Origin: Alcaligenaceae bacterium
GTDB lineage: Bacteria; Pseudomonadota; Gammaproteobacteria; Burkholderiales; Burkholderiaceae_B
Assembly: GCA_013416395.1 (NCBI GenBank)
Contig: JACCEP010000004.1
Location: 186,001 to 250,000, forward strand
Reading direction: 5' to 3'
Length of the DNA: 64,000 nt
The notes under the pieces are model-generated. The model saw nothing but the letters and a program-made list of their open reading frames with translations, did no database searches and was not told where the DNA came from. Made by a program: the position numbers and the translations under genes. Below are positions 51,621 through 60,047 of this stretch, one piece after another (position 1 is the first letter of the stretch; the number at the start of each line of letters is the position of its first letter).

Positions 51621-52758
51621 GAAAAGAAGACTGTTGGTTGGATGCAGGGTGGGGGAAACGCTTCATATAACGAGTGTCTATGAACTGCTTCCAGAGGTAA
51701 GCCCATGCGCCACTGGCCCACAGTGGGCCCCAGCTCAGCATGGCCCGCTTTGCGGGCAAGGTAATAAGGTAAAGCGTGCGCTTTTGAGGTTTCCAGGCTT
51801 TTAGTGGGCGGGAGCCCATGGTGTCATACAGGCTTTCTGTCAGTGCCTGGCCAGCACGTACGGCGTAAACGCCTGACTTACCTGGTTGGTCTGGGTGTGC
51901 GCTGACATCTCCGGCCGCAAAGACAAAGTGGTGTGACACACTGCGCAGGTATCTGTCGACACGCACATAACCCGCGTTGTCGATTGCCAGGCCAGAATCG
52001 GCTAACCAGGGGGAGGGGGATGCGCCAGCAGCCAGAGCACAGAAGTTCGCAGGCAGGCGAGTGCCATCGTCTAATTGGGCAAAGCCTTCAGATGCGCTGA
52101 TTACGCGACGTGTCGGGATATAGTCGATTTTATGGCGATGAAGCAGGCTAACCATGCTTTTACGCAGCTTGGTTGGGAAGCCTCCTGAGAGCGGTCTCTC
52201 ATCACTGCCCACAAGCGTGGTCGTAACCTTGCTCAGCCCCGCGCCGTCCAGTCGGTCGCGCATAGCCAGCACCAGTTCGGTGCCTCCAGCACCAGCGCCG
52301 GCCACCAGCACCGATAAGTCTGCAGATGCCGCAGCAGCACGGGCAACAAAGGCTTCCCACGCGTCATAAAAACATTCTGCGGGTTTAATCGGGACAAAGG
52401 GGGAATGCTCGCTGCGCTCAATGGATAGTTGTGGGCCGGAGCCAATGTTCAGGCTGACCCAAGTAAATGGAAATTTTTTACCGTTTTCGGCAATTGCTGT
52501 ACGGTGTTTAAGATGCAGCGCTGAACATGTCTGTGGAACCCATTCGACATCAACCTGCGCACAGAGCTCAGCCAGATCGATCGAGGCCTGTTGCAACGAA
52601 AACCGGCCTGCGACTAACCCGGGCAGCATGCCTGTGTAGACCTGTCGCGGGCTGGACGACATTAGCGTGATATGTACATCGTGTACCGGGCGTCGGCGCA
52701 ATTGATCTAGTATTTCAAGATGGGCGTGACCACCGCCTATTAATAGTAGACGTTTCAT
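51613..52758 (-). CDS. FAD-dependent oxidoreductase of the SelD-N-terminal type (TIGR03169-like)
   Basis: A 381-residue flavoprotein. It opens LLLIGGGHAHLEILDQLRR, the GGGHAH mark of the oxidoreductase family that is often fused to or encoded beside SelD, and then TLMSSSPRQVYTGMLPGLVAG. VLVAGAGAGGTELVLAM is the second nucleotide site and FAAGDVSAHPDQPGKSGVYAVR the FAD-end. The fold is NDH-2/SQR-like. No selenophosphate synthetase domain is present. It overlaps the TIGR04282-type gene by four bases and the TVP38 fusion by eight, so the three are co-translated. Confidence 0.82.
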   Translation of the reverse strand: MKRLLLIGGGHAHLEILDQLRRRPVHDVHITLMSSSPRQVYTGMLPGLVAGRFSLQQASIDLAELCAQVDVEWVPQTCSALHLKHRTAIAENGKKFPFTWVSLNIGSGPQLSIERSEHSPFVPIKPAECFYDAWEAFVARAAAASADLSVLVAGAGAGGTELVLAMRDRLDGAGLSKVTTTLVGSDERPLSGGFPTKLRKSMVSLLHRHKIDYIPTRRVISASEGFAQLDDGTRLPANFCALAAGASPSPWLADSGLAIDNAGYVRVDRYLRSVSHHFVFAAGDVSAHPDQPGKSGVYAVRAGQALTESLYDTMGSRPLKAWKPQKRTLYLITLPAKRAMLSWGPLWASGAWAYLWKQFIDTRYMKRFPHPASNQQSSFHE

Positions 52759-53399
52759 GTGAAGGCATTGTCCACAGTGATTTCCGCCAGCAACTTCGCG
52801 GCCAGAACGGGAAACGCTTCCCGCAGTTTGATCAGGTCTTCAGGACGATCCACATCCCATAGCGGCTCGTACTCAATAGCCTGCAGATTTAGTTTTCGAA
52901 TTGTTGTGCGTGTCTGGGCTAGCACCTCGGCGCTGCTCCAGGTAATGTCCTGGAAAACCTCGGGCCGAGGCTGGCGCAGACCTATCATTACATAGCCGCC
53001 ATCCAGTGCGGGGGTTAGCACAACCTGCGCCCCCGCCTTGAGATCAGCGGCTGCCCGGCGCAGATGTTGGGCGGTGATGCCCGGGCAGTCTGTGCCAATA
53101 ATAAGTTGCGGCGATGCTTGCTCGCACGCATAGGCCATGCGCTGGCCCAGATTTTGCCCCTGCTGAACGGCAATTGCAAAGCCGTGGCGATGACATTGCT
53201 CGATGATGTGCGGGTCGGTTACCAGCGGCCAGGTCCAGAGTGTTACCGCCTCAAGGCCAGCCTCGTGGGCAAGGGTTAGCGTGTGCTCAACCATACGTGC
53301 GTGCAGGCGCGCGGCCGCATCCAGCCCAATCGCGGGTGCCAGCCGTGTCTTGACGTGCCCCGAGATCGGTGCTTTGGCGAAAATGCCCAGGTTGATCAT
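52755..53399 (-). CDS. TIGR04282-type (DUF2064) nucleotidyl/glycosyl transferase
   Basis: A 215-residue protein from the ATG at 53399 (MINLGIFAKAPISG); the frame is open much further upstream, but that sequence is not like the family. Landmarks are KAPISGHVKTRLAP, ASPQLIIGTDCPGITAQHL and GGYVMIGLRQP, the rSAM/selenodomain-associated transferase 1 set. Partner of the TIGR04283-type gene at 45085. It is first in the minus-strand operon. Function unknown. Confidence 0.85.
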   Translation of the reverse strand: MINLGIFAKAPISGHVKTRLAPAIGLDAAARLHARMVEHTLTLAHEAGLEAVTLWTWPLVTDPHIIEQCHRHGFAIAVQQGQNLGQRMAYACEQASPQLIIGTDCPGITAQHLRRAAADLKAGAQVVLTPALDGGYVMIGLRQPRPEVFQDITWSSAEVLAQTRTTIRKLNLQAIEYEPLWDVDRPEDLIKLREAFPVLAAKLLAEITVDNAFT

Positions 53400-53503
53400 G
53401 GTCTCGTCATGTGTTGTGGTTGCGCCATGCGCAGATTCCCGTTGTTGGTAGTGATGGGTGCGACACCACCGAGGTTGACGAGTACCATGAGACATCCCGC
53501 CGA

Positions 53504-53517
53504 TAACGCTAGCGTTA
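53504..53517. promoter_or_regulatory. Palindrome upstream of minus-strand transferase operon
   Basis: TAACGCTAGCGTTA is perfect over 14 bases and sits 105 bases upstream of the TIGR04282-type start. A possible operator. Confidence 0.35.
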
Positions 53518-53627
53518 ACGATACATGATACGCGCGTGGTCGGGGGCCCTAACGACCCTCGCGGAATCGTCGAGTCGCCAGGATCGTCAGCATCCGCAAG
53601 ATCATCAACCACAAACGCTGTCGATGT

Positions 53628-53738
53628 CTATGATGTCCCCAATGGGCCCAGTCTGCCAAGTGCCCCAATGCCCACGATACCAGCGATGCCCGCTATGCCA
53701 GTAATACCCAATAATTTTTTATTGCTGCACTGCCGCAT
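53628..53738 (-). CDS. Doubtful small Gly-rich ORF (36 residues)
   Basis: ATG to TAG, with a basic N-terminus (MRQCSNKK) followed by glycine at nearly every third residue (GITGIAGIAGIVGIG). There is no Shine-Dalgarno. It could be chance read-through of a 9-base periodic sequence. I list it only because the pattern is unusual. Confidence 0.15.
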   Translation of the reverse strand: MRQCSNKKLLGITGIAGIAGIVGIGALGRLGPLGTS

Positions 53739-53949
53739 TAACGTTAAAATGCTGGGTTAACGCCAAGTTGGCGCGTTGGTTAATCGCCCCACCAGATTCT
53801 TCTCTCTTGTAAGCACCTTTTCGTTGCGAGCCTAGGTTTAACTTGTTTGTGCCCGCACGCGCTTGCACTTTTCATAGAGTGCGTTACACGCAACCCGCAC
53901 CGCTTACGGTACGAGGGGCATGCTGACTGCCAGACGCACTTGAACCAGA

Positions 53950-54115
53950 CAGATGGCCACGCATTGGCGTGTGTCTTGACGGAATACACACCAGATGGCC
54001 GCACACTGGCGTCTGTCTTGAGGGAATACTCACCCGATAGCCACATTGCCGCGTGCCTTGACGGAACACATACCAGATGGCCGCATATTGCCGGCCGTCA
54101 TGACGGAATACATAC
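53950..54115. repeat. Four-unit 42-bp tandem repeat abutting SulP start codon
   Basis: Units at 53950-53991, 53992-54033, 54034-54073 (40 bases) and 54074-54115. Each opens CAGATGGCC or a near form and closes GACGGAATACA(T/C)AC. The ATG of the SulP gene follows the fourth unit with no gap, so the last unit's GACGGAAT serves as leader. The third unit has a two-base deletion. In the plus frame a unit reads as 14 residues. Confidence 0.88.
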
Positions 54116-55588
54116 ATGATGCAATCTCTTCGCCAAGACTGGTTTTCCAATGTCAGAGGCGATGTCCTGGCAGGTCTTGTTGTTGCGCTGGCGCTTATCC
54201 CTGAAGCCATCGCTTTCTCTATTATTGCGGGTGTTGATCCCAAGATCGGGCTTTACGCTGCATTCAGCATGGCCACAGTCATTGCTTTTGCTGGGGGCCG
54301 GCCAGGAATGATCTCTGCTGCCACCGGAGCCATGGCGCTGGTGATGGTCATGCTGGTGAAAGAACATGGTCTGCAATACCTGCTTGCCGCCACCTTGCTG
54401 ACGGGCGTGCTTCAGATAGGTGCTGGCCTGCTCCGGCTGGGCACACTCATGCGATTTGTGTCGCGCTCGGTTATCACAGGCTTTGTTAATGCACTCGCCA
54501 TCCTTATCTTCATGGCTCAACTGCCTGAGCTGACCAATGTAAGCTGGCATGTGTACGCCATGACGGCGGCGGGGCTGGGCATTATTTATCTTTTCCCCTA
54601 CATCACGCGGGCCATTCCGTCGCCCTTGGTGGCCATCGTCGTGTTGACCTTTGTTTCCATTGCTTTGGGTCTTGATATTCGCACCGTGGGCGACATGGGC
54701 GAATTGCCCAGCACCCTGCCTGTGTTCTTGCTGCCTGACGTACCACTTAATCTCGAAACGCTGAAAATCATTTTTCCAGTTTCCATGACGCTGGCTGTGG
54801 TTGGCTTGCTCGAATCTATGATGACAGCGGCCATTGTTGACGACATGACTGACACGACCAGCGATAAAAATCGCGAGTGTGTGGGGCAAGGCATTGCAAA
54901 CATAACAACAGGGTTTCTGGGTGGCATGGCGGGCTGCGCCATGATAGGCCAGTCTGTCATCAACGTGAAATCAGGCGGGCGCGGCCGTCTTTCTACGCTG
55001 GTTGCTGGCGTGTTCTTGTTGTTAATGGTTGTGTTTATGGGTGATTGGGTTGCCCGCATACCCATGGCTGCGCTGGTCGCGGTCATGATCATGGTATCCA
55101 TTGGCACCTTCAGCTGGGCGTCGCTGCGCAATCTGCGCGGGCACCCAAAAAGCTCCAGCGTCGTCATGATTTCTACGGTAATCGTGGTGCTCGCCACGCA
55201 TGATCTGGCTAAAGGGGTGTTGGTTGGCGTGCTGCTGTCAGGGGTGTTTTTCGCCCATAAGGTGGGTCGACTTCTGAGTATTAAGTCTGAGGCCACGGAC
55301 GGCGGCCAATCTCGTGTTTACCGTATCCGCGGGCAGGTATTTTTTGTTTCTGCGGAGCAGTTCATCAGCGCCTTTGATTTCAAAGAAGACATTAAAAAGG
55401 TCTGTCTGGATGTCAGCCACGCCCATTTTTGGGACATTACCGCAGTCGGTGCACTGGACAAGGTTGTGGATAAATTTCGTCGTGCCGGCGTTGAGGTAGA
55501 AGTTATAGGCCTGAATGAGGCCAGCACAACCATGGTGGACCGATTCGCAACCCATAGAAAAGCGGTGCGTGTTGAGGTCTTATCCTGA
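54116..55588 (+). CDS. SulP-family anion transporter with STAS domain
   Basis: A 490-residue protein. The SulP domain starts [28 protein letters not shown] and has about 12 spans, with [12 protein letters not shown] and [17 protein letters not shown]-like motifs (here [19 protein letters not shown]). The C-terminal STAS domain (about 400-490) is complete: [36 protein letters not shown]. It probably imports sulfate or bicarbonate in exchange with or together with a cation. It could start at either of two adjacent ATGs (54116 or 54119), directly after the tandem repeat. Confidence 0.92.
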   Translation: MMQSLRQDWFSNVRGDVLAGLVVALALIPEAIAFSIIAGVDPKIGLYAAFSMATVIAFAGGRPGMISAATGAMALVMVMLVKEHGLQYLLAATLLTGVLQIGAGLLRLGTLMRFVSRSVITGFVNALAILIFMAQLPELTNVSWHVYAMTAAGLGIIYLFPYITRAIPSPLVAIVVLTFVSIALGLDIRTVGDMGELPSTLPVFLLPDVPLNLETLKIIFPVSMTLAVVGLLESMMTAAIVDDMTDTTSDKNRECVGQGIANITTGFLGGMAGCAMIGQSVINVKSGGRGRLSTLVAGVFLLLMVVFMGDWVARIPMAALVAVMIMVSIGTFSWASLRNLRGHPKSSSVVMISTVIVVLATHDLAKGVLVGVLLSGVFFAHKVGRLLSIKSEATDGGQSRVYRIRGQVFFVSAEQFISAFDFKEDIKKVCLDVSHAHFWDITAVGALDKVVDKFRRAGVEVEVIGLNEASTTMVDRFATHRKAVRVEVLS

Positions 55589-55706
55589 AACACTGGGCCA
55601 GCCAGATCAATTGACGTGGCTGGTTGCTAAGACTTAAATTGAACTGAGCTTTGTGATGGCGTTCAATGGGCGCAAGCCTATAACCCATCATATACAACCT
55701 CATATC

Positions 55707-55735
55707 AACCCCGGCCTGACGCCGGGGTTTTTTTT
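55707..55735 (+). terminator. Strong Rho-independent terminator after SulP gene
   Basis: AACCCCGGC/GCCGGGGTT with a five-base loop and a run of eight T. It lies 120 bases past the SulP stop. Confidence 0.9.
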
Positions 55736-55865
55736 ATATCGCAGGCAGTCCGGGGCGCCGCATGAGTAGGACGTGCGTATCGATCGGTTTGAACGGGTCT
55801 TGCGCGTCGCCGAATGCTGGTTCGTGATGAAACCAACTGTGATCGCCAAAGAATTGTTGATGCGA
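55734..55865 (-). pseudogene. Possible 3' remnant of an unidentified gene
   Basis: A minus-strand open stretch of 43 codons ends at a TAA next to the SulP terminator. Its predicted residues (for example HSWFHHEPAFGDAQDPFKP) look protein-like, but an in-frame TAG precedes and there is no start. I do not recognise the family. The rest of the region up to 56010 holds nothing I can name. Confidence 0.25.
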
Positions 55866-56014
55866 CTAGCTACAACAATGCCCGGCGTGAAACGACAACC
55901 GGCTTAGTGCCGCACTGCAGCATGGGGCAACGTGGGCCCTCGTATTATTTGTCGCCGAACATCGCTTTGACTCATCCGCTCTGCTGTTTGGCCGATCATG
56001 CTGTTTCTCAGAAT

Positions 56015-56034
56015 AAGATGCGAGTTCGCATCTT
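56015..56034. promoter_or_regulatory. Palindrome A, overlaps mipA -35
   Basis: AAGATGCGAGTTCGCATCTT is a perfect 20-base palindrome. Its right end touches the -35 hexamer TTGACT (56033). The related site B is centred 42 bases downstream. Confidence 0.75.
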
Positions 56035-56061
56035 GACTTTAGATAGACTCGCTATTAAGAT
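56033..56061 (+). promoter_or_regulatory. Promoter of mipA-like gene
   Basis: TTGACT and TAAGAT separated by 17 bases, sigma-70 type. The -35 overlaps palindrome A and the -10 overlaps palindrome B. Confidence 0.6.
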
Positions 56062-56077
56062 GCGTTTCTGCATCTTA
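56056..56077. promoter_or_regulatory. Palindrome B, overlaps mipA -10
   Basis: TAAGATGC and GCATCTTA form a perfect inverted repeat with a six-base centre. It matches palindrome A in 16 of 20 positions over the shared core. A repressor bound here would block the promoter; the nearby TetR is the prime candidate. Confidence 0.75.
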
Positions 56078-56097
56078 TTGTTAATCTGGAGTCCCGA

Positions 56098-56883
56098 ATG
56101 AACTGTTCTACCCCCTTCCTCGACCGATCGCGTGGCAGCTCTGCGCGGCGGGGCCTCGCTTTGGTCACACTCTGCCTGATGGCCTCGGGAGGCGCGCATG
56201 CCGCCCAAGACGACCGAATCAAGATCGGAGCAGGGGTTGCAGTTACACCCACGTATCAGGGATCGAGCTCGCATCGATTACGTGCGGTACCCCTGGTCGA
56301 CATTAAGAAAGGGCGGATATTTGCCCGGACCGACGATGGCATAGGCTTAAATATTGTCGAGACGCCTGCCATCACCATGGGTGCAGGCCTGAACCTGATG
56401 CAGGGTTACAGAAGTGGCGATGTGCCACATGGCATCGGCAAGTTGTCTGATGCGGTGGGTGCGCGGGTGTTTATGTCTACCAATGTAGCGGGAGCCAGAT
56501 TGCGCCTGTCAGCGACCCAGGCATTAAATAAAAATTCGCGCGGCTTGGTTGTCGTGGCGCGTGCGTCTTACCCTTATGCGGTGACCAGTCAACTGATGCT
56601 GGTTCCCAGTGTTGCCGTCAGTTGGGCCAATGAAAAGTATATGGGCAGCTACTTTGGCGTGGATTCGGGTCAGTCTGCGCGTTCAGGCCGGTCTCAATAT
56701 CACCCGTCAGCGGGCTTCAAAGACGTCTCGATGCGCGTGGCTGTCAATTATTCGCTTAACAAAAGCTGGAGCATTACGGGGGCGGTGGGTGCCAGCTCGC
56801 TTCTGGACAAGGCTGCAGACAGCCCAATTGTTGAGAAAAAAACGCAGCTGCATGCTGTAGCGGGTGTCGCTTATACGTTTTGA
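56098..56883 (+). CDS. MipA/OmpV-family outer-membrane protein
   Basis: A 261-residue outer-membrane beta-barrel protein. It has a Sec signal peptide (cleaved near GGAHAAQD), then IKIGAGVAVTPTYQGSSSHRLR, VPLVDIKKGRIFARTDDGIG and a C-terminal Phe (GVAYTF) needed for barrel assembly. MipA-like proteins form scaffold or antibiotic-related porin-like barrels. The ATG has a GGAG Shine-Dalgarno and lies 37 bases from the -10. The TetR gene is convergent eight bases away. Confidence 0.87.
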   Translation: MNCSTPFLDRSRGSSARRGLALVTLCLMASGGAHAAQDDRIKIGAGVAVTPTYQGSSSHRLRAVPLVDIKKGRIFARTDDGIGLNIVETPAITMGAGLNLMQGYRSGDVPHGIGKLSDAVGARVFMSTNVAGARLRLSATQALNKNSRGLVVVARASYPYAVTSQLMLVPSVAVSWANEKYMGSYFGVDSGQSARSGRSQYHPSAGFKDVSMRVAVNYSLNKSWSITGAVGASSLLDKAADSPIVEKKTQLHAVAGVAYTF

Positions 56884-56890
56884 GACGGTT

Positions 56891-57484
56891 TCAACGAGTT
56901 AGCACCAGCGGCAACAAAAGTGCGTCGACCCAAGTTACCCGCAAGGCTTTGGGTGGTGCCTTTCCGTTTATCAAAATGTAGTGCCCGATGAGGTCGCCCA
57001 ACAATGACTCAATCGCTGGGATGAGTTTTTCTGCGTCGATCTCTTCGCGTTTTGCAGCACGGTGCAGAATCAGCTTGAGGCTGTCGGCTCTTCCCGCGAT
57101 AAACATACGCCGTAACTCAGGAGCCGAAGGGTAGCTTTCGCGAAAGCTTGTGTCCGACAGCATGGAGAAAATCATGTTGATGATTGGAGCGAGGTCACTG
57201 ACCTGATCCAGATAATCAAGCAGCTCTGTACGAACGTTGCCACGGTCAGGTACGTTAATAGGCTTTATTGCCAGCTGGTGGCTTACGGCTGCCACGGCAA
57301 GAGTCGCCTTGCCATTCCAGCGGCGGGCGAGTACAGGGCGGCTGGTAGCTGCGGCTGCTGCGACGGATTCCATCGTCAGGCCCGCATACCCGCGCTTGAG
57401 TAGCTCGGCCCAAGCGACTTCGATAATTGCATTTTCGAGTTCGGCATCGCGACGCCGTTTTTTCGAAGAAGTGGGTATAGGCAT
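56891..57484 (-). CDS. TetR/AcrR-family transcription regulator
   Basis: A 197-residue regulator. N-terminal helix-turn-helix: ELENAIIEVAWAELLKRGYAGLTMESVAAAAATSRPVLARRW. The C-terminal helical ligand domain has no close mark I know. It is convergent with mipA and divergent from the SDR gene, so it may control both. Confidence 0.9.
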   Translation of the reverse strand: MPIPTSSKKRRRDAELENAIIEVAWAELLKRGYAGLTMESVAAAAATSRPVLARRWNGKATLAVAAVSHQLAIKPINVPDRGNVRTELLDYLDQVSDLAPIINMIFSMLSDTSFRESYPSAPELRRMFIAGRADSLKLILHRAAKREEIDAEKLIPAIESLLGDLIGHYILINGKAPPKALRVTWVDALLLPLVLTR

Positions 57485-57639
57485 ATTAATCTGTTAAGAC
57501 ACGGATACGTGCCATAGTATGGAAGAAAGGCCCGAGAAGCTATCTCAAGGCCTGATTATTGCTGACTGCGTTCAGTATGGCTCTGAGTGTTGGTACATCA
57601 AGCGGTAGATCTTGTTCATTTATTTAAAGGCATTCTAAT

Positions 57640-58407
57640 ATGTATGATTCTGCCAATTTCAAATTAAACGGTCAGGTAGCCCTTATTACGGGTGCGGGAG
57701 CGGGTATTGGTCGCGCAATCGCCGAAACCTTTGCAGCTGCCGGGGCTGCCGTTATGGTCAGTGATCTTAATGTTGAGTCAGCGCAGTCAGTTGCCACGGC
57801 CATACAGGCGCAAGGTGGCAGGGCTGAAGCCATGGCCTGCGACGTAACCAAAGAAGAAGACCTGGTGCGGTTGGTCGAAGAAACCGTACAGCGTCTGGGC
57901 AAGCTAACCGTTCTTGTCAGTAATGCGGGCGGTGGCGGGCCCAAGCCTTTCGACATGCCCATGGCTGATTTTCGTCGGGCTTTTGACCTGAATGTGTTTT
58001 CGCTGTTTCGTCTTGCTCAGCTTGCCGCACCTAAAATGGAAAGCGTGGGCGGCGGGGTTATGCTGGCCATTACCTCAATGGCAGGCGAAAACAAAAACAC
58101 GCGCATGGCGGCTTATGGTTCTTCCAAAGCAGCCACCAATCATTTGATCCGCAATATTGCCTTCGACCTGGGCCCAAAAGGTATACGTATCAACGGCATA
58201 GCGCCCGGAGCTACACGAACGGCAGCGCTCGAGTCAGTGCTTAATGACGACATTGAGAAAACCATGTTGATGCATACACCCATTAATAGATTGGGTGAGC
58301 CGCAAGACATGGCCAATGCGGCACTCTACTTGTGTTCGCCTGCAGCAAGCTGGGTCAGTGGGCAGATATTGACGGTCTCTGGCGGTGGCGTACAAGAGCT
58401 GGATTAA
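57640..58407 (+). CDS. Short-chain dehydrogenase/reductase
   Basis: A 255-residue classical SDR. TGAGAGIGRAIAETF (18-32) binds NAD(P), Asp42 suggests NAD preference, NAGGGG is the structural motif, and Ser146, Tyr159 and Lys163 (AYGSSKA) are catalytic. The C-terminus has the typical VSGQILTVSGG. Similar to 7-alpha-hydroxysteroid and glucose dehydrogenases, but the substrate is unknown. The serine hydrolase gene follows ten bases on, and the two may degrade one ester. Confidence 0.9.
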   Translation: MYDSANFKLNGQVALITGAGAGIGRAIAETFAAAGAAVMVSDLNVESAQSVATAIQAQGGRAEAMACDVTKEEDLVRLVEETVQRLGKLTVLVSNAGGGGPKPFDMPMADFRRAFDLNVFSLFRLAQLAAPKMESVGGGVMLAITSMAGENKNTRMAAYGSSKAATNHLIRNIAFDLGPKGIRINGIAPGATRTAALESVLNDDIEKTMLMHTPINRLGEPQDMANAALYLCSPAASWVSGQILTVSGGGVQELD

Positions 58408-58417
58408 GGAGAATTCA

Positions 58418-59755
58418 ATGAAACGCATGTCGGCATGGGCGATGGCCCTTACCTTGGTTTTGGGAGGCAATGCAGTGGCCCAACAAACAAAGCCTTTATC
58501 GGCCCAGGATTCCGACCCCAACACATTGGGCTGGATGCAGGGCTTTCCGCCTGCCGCCGACAAGACCATACGGTTTACTGACCCAGATTACTTCGCGTTT
58601 CCAAAGTTGCGCTGGACGGTCTGCCATTTTCGCGAGCTCATGCCCACTGTTGCGGTAGATAATGGCAGCAAGGGCGCTCGTCAGTTGGCCGTGACGCTCG
58701 ACCCTTCGCTTGATGCAGTTAGCTTCACACCGCTGGGTACGAACAAAGCCATGACGTGGGCCCAAGCCTTCGATGCCAACTATACCGATGGCGTTATCGT
58801 TTTGCACCACGGGCGTGTCGTGTACGAACGTTACGCAGGCTGCCTTCATCAGAATACGCTGCATGGCGCTATGTCAGTAACCAAGTCGCTGACAGGGCTT
58901 ATTGGCGAAGTGCTGGTTGCCGAAGGTAAGCTGAACCCAGCGGCTCTCGTTGGCGATCTTATTCCTGAACTGAAGAAAAGTGCGTTTGGCGATGCAACCG
59001 TGCGGCAAGTTATGGATATGACAACTGCGCTTGATTATTCGGAAGACTATGCAGACCCCGAAGCGGAGGTGTGGACGTACGCCGAAGCAGGAAGCCCATT
59101 ACCCAAGCCTAAAGACTATGTGGGCCCGCGCAGTTACTTCGAGTTTTTGCAGACGGTTAAAAAAAGCGGTACTCATGGAAAGGCCTTTGCTTACAAAACC
59201 ATCAACTCCGACGCCTTGGGTTGGCTGATTGCCCGCGCAACAGGTCATTCAGTTGCCGAGGTATTGGCTGAACGTATCTGGAGTCGTATCGGCACCGATC
59301 GCGAGGCCTTCTATACCGTAGACTCTATCGGCACACCCTTTGCAGGCGGCGGGTTTAACGCCACGTTGCGCGATATGGCACGCGTCGGGCAACTTATGCT
59401 CGATAGCGGCAAATTGAACGGAGAACAGATAGTACCCAAAGCCGCCATTGACGCCATCCGACACGGAGGTGATGTCAAGAAGTTTGAGGCGGCGGGTTAT
59501 GAACTATTGCCAAACTGGCGCTACAGCAGCATGTGGTGGGTCAGCGGTAATGATCACGAAGCTTATGCTGCACGGGGCGTACACGGCCAGACCATCTGGA
59601 TAGACCCGAAAGCCGACATGGTCATCGCGCGCTTTGCCTCGCACCCTGTGGCGGCCAATGCGGGAAGTGATCCTACCTCTTTACCCGCCTTTCAGGCCGT
59701 TGCCGAGCATTTGATGGCGAGCGATGCTGCATCGTCATCGGCCCAGAAGCAATAA
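58418..59755 (+). CDS. Class C beta-lactamase-family serine hydrolase, exported
   Basis: A 445-residue protein from the ATG at 58418 (AAGGAGA upstream). Signal peptide, cleaved near AVAQQ. The catalytic SxxK is Ser153-Val-Thr-Lys156 in HGAMSVTKSLTG; ALDYSEDY gives the Tyr motif, and RGVHGQTIWIDP may supply the third motif. The fold covers esterases, 6-aminohexanoate-dimer hydrolases and beta-lactamases; this one is more like esterase/6-aminohexanoate hydrolases by its early part. Co-transcribed with the SDR. Confidence 0.86.
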   Translation: MKRMSAWAMALTLVLGGNAVAQQTKPLSAQDSDPNTLGWMQGFPPAADKTIRFTDPDYFAFPKLRWTVCHFRELMPTVAVDNGSKGARQLAVTLDPSLDAVSFTPLGTNKAMTWAQAFDANYTDGVIVLHHGRVVYERYAGCLHQNTLHGAMSVTKSLTGLIGEVLVAEGKLNPAALVGDLIPELKKSAFGDATVRQVMDMTTALDYSEDYADPEAEVWTYAEAGSPLPKPKDYVGPRSYFEFLQTVKKSGTHGKAFAYKTINSDALGWLIARATGHSVAEVLAERIWSRIGTDREAFYTVDSIGTPFAGGGFNATLRDMARVGQLMLDSGKLNGEQIVPKAAIDAIRHGGDVKKFEAAGYELLPNWRYSSMWWVSGNDHEAYAARGVHGQTIWIDPKADMVIARFASHPVAANAGSDPTSLPAFQAVAEHLMASDAASSSAQKQ

Positions 59756-59885
59756 ATGCTGGTATTAAGACGCTAAACGCAAAGCAACGCCAATCTCGGC
59801 GAGCGAGTGGCGCTGCATACGCGTAAAGCAGACCTTGGGAGGGCTTATTAAGCCTAAGGGCACACTATTATTGCCCTGCGGGTCG

Positions 59886-60047
59886 CTACTTTGTTGCGTT
59901 TTCTATTTTTGCGCCGGCTTCACTAACGGCATTGTCCAGCTTTTTGCCGGCTTTTTCGGCAGGCCCTTCTTTTTGGCAGGCTGCCAATGACAACGTCAGC
60001 ATTGCGGCTGCCACCGCTACAACAACCTGTTTTGCACGACTATTCAT
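59886..60047 (-). CDS. Small lipoprotein, 53 residues
   Basis: MNSRAKQVVVAVAAAMLTLS is followed by the lipobox LAAC (Cys24). The mature part is lysine- and alanine-rich (EKAGKKLDNAVSEAGAKIEN) and probably helical. A GGAGAG Shine-Dalgarno sits seven bases before the ATG. It resembles the many entericidin-sized lipoproteins of proteobacteria in size and layout, but I cannot name its family. It lies convergent with the serine hydrolase. Confidence 0.75.
   Translation of the reverse strand: MNSRAKQVVVAVAAAMLTLSLAACQKEGPAEKAGKKLDNAVSEAGAKIENATK

Larger units (their letters stand above)
53400..53949. other. Gene-poor stretch before the 42-bp repeats
   Basis: No gene is firmly supported. A 14-base palindrome is at 53504, a 36-codon Gly-rich minus-strand ORF at 53628-53738, and CGCCAAGTTGGCG (perfect palindrome) at 53761. 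A plus-strand frame opens into the repeats but shows no family features. Confidence 0.5.

Noticed and set aside
53400-53612. Longer form of the TIGR04282-type protein starting at 53612
   Set aside because: The extra 71 residues resemble nothing in the family, while the ATG at 53399 gives the exact conserved N-terminus.
53950-54115. Four regular repeats considered as a CRISPR array
   Set aside because: The units are contiguous with no unique spacers, the copies differ throughout their length, and there are no cas genes.
54098-54889. Long minus-strand frame (263 codons) opposite the SulP gene
   Set aside because: It has no family features, is His/Gln/Arg-rich as expected for a shadow frame, and lies against a well-supported transporter.
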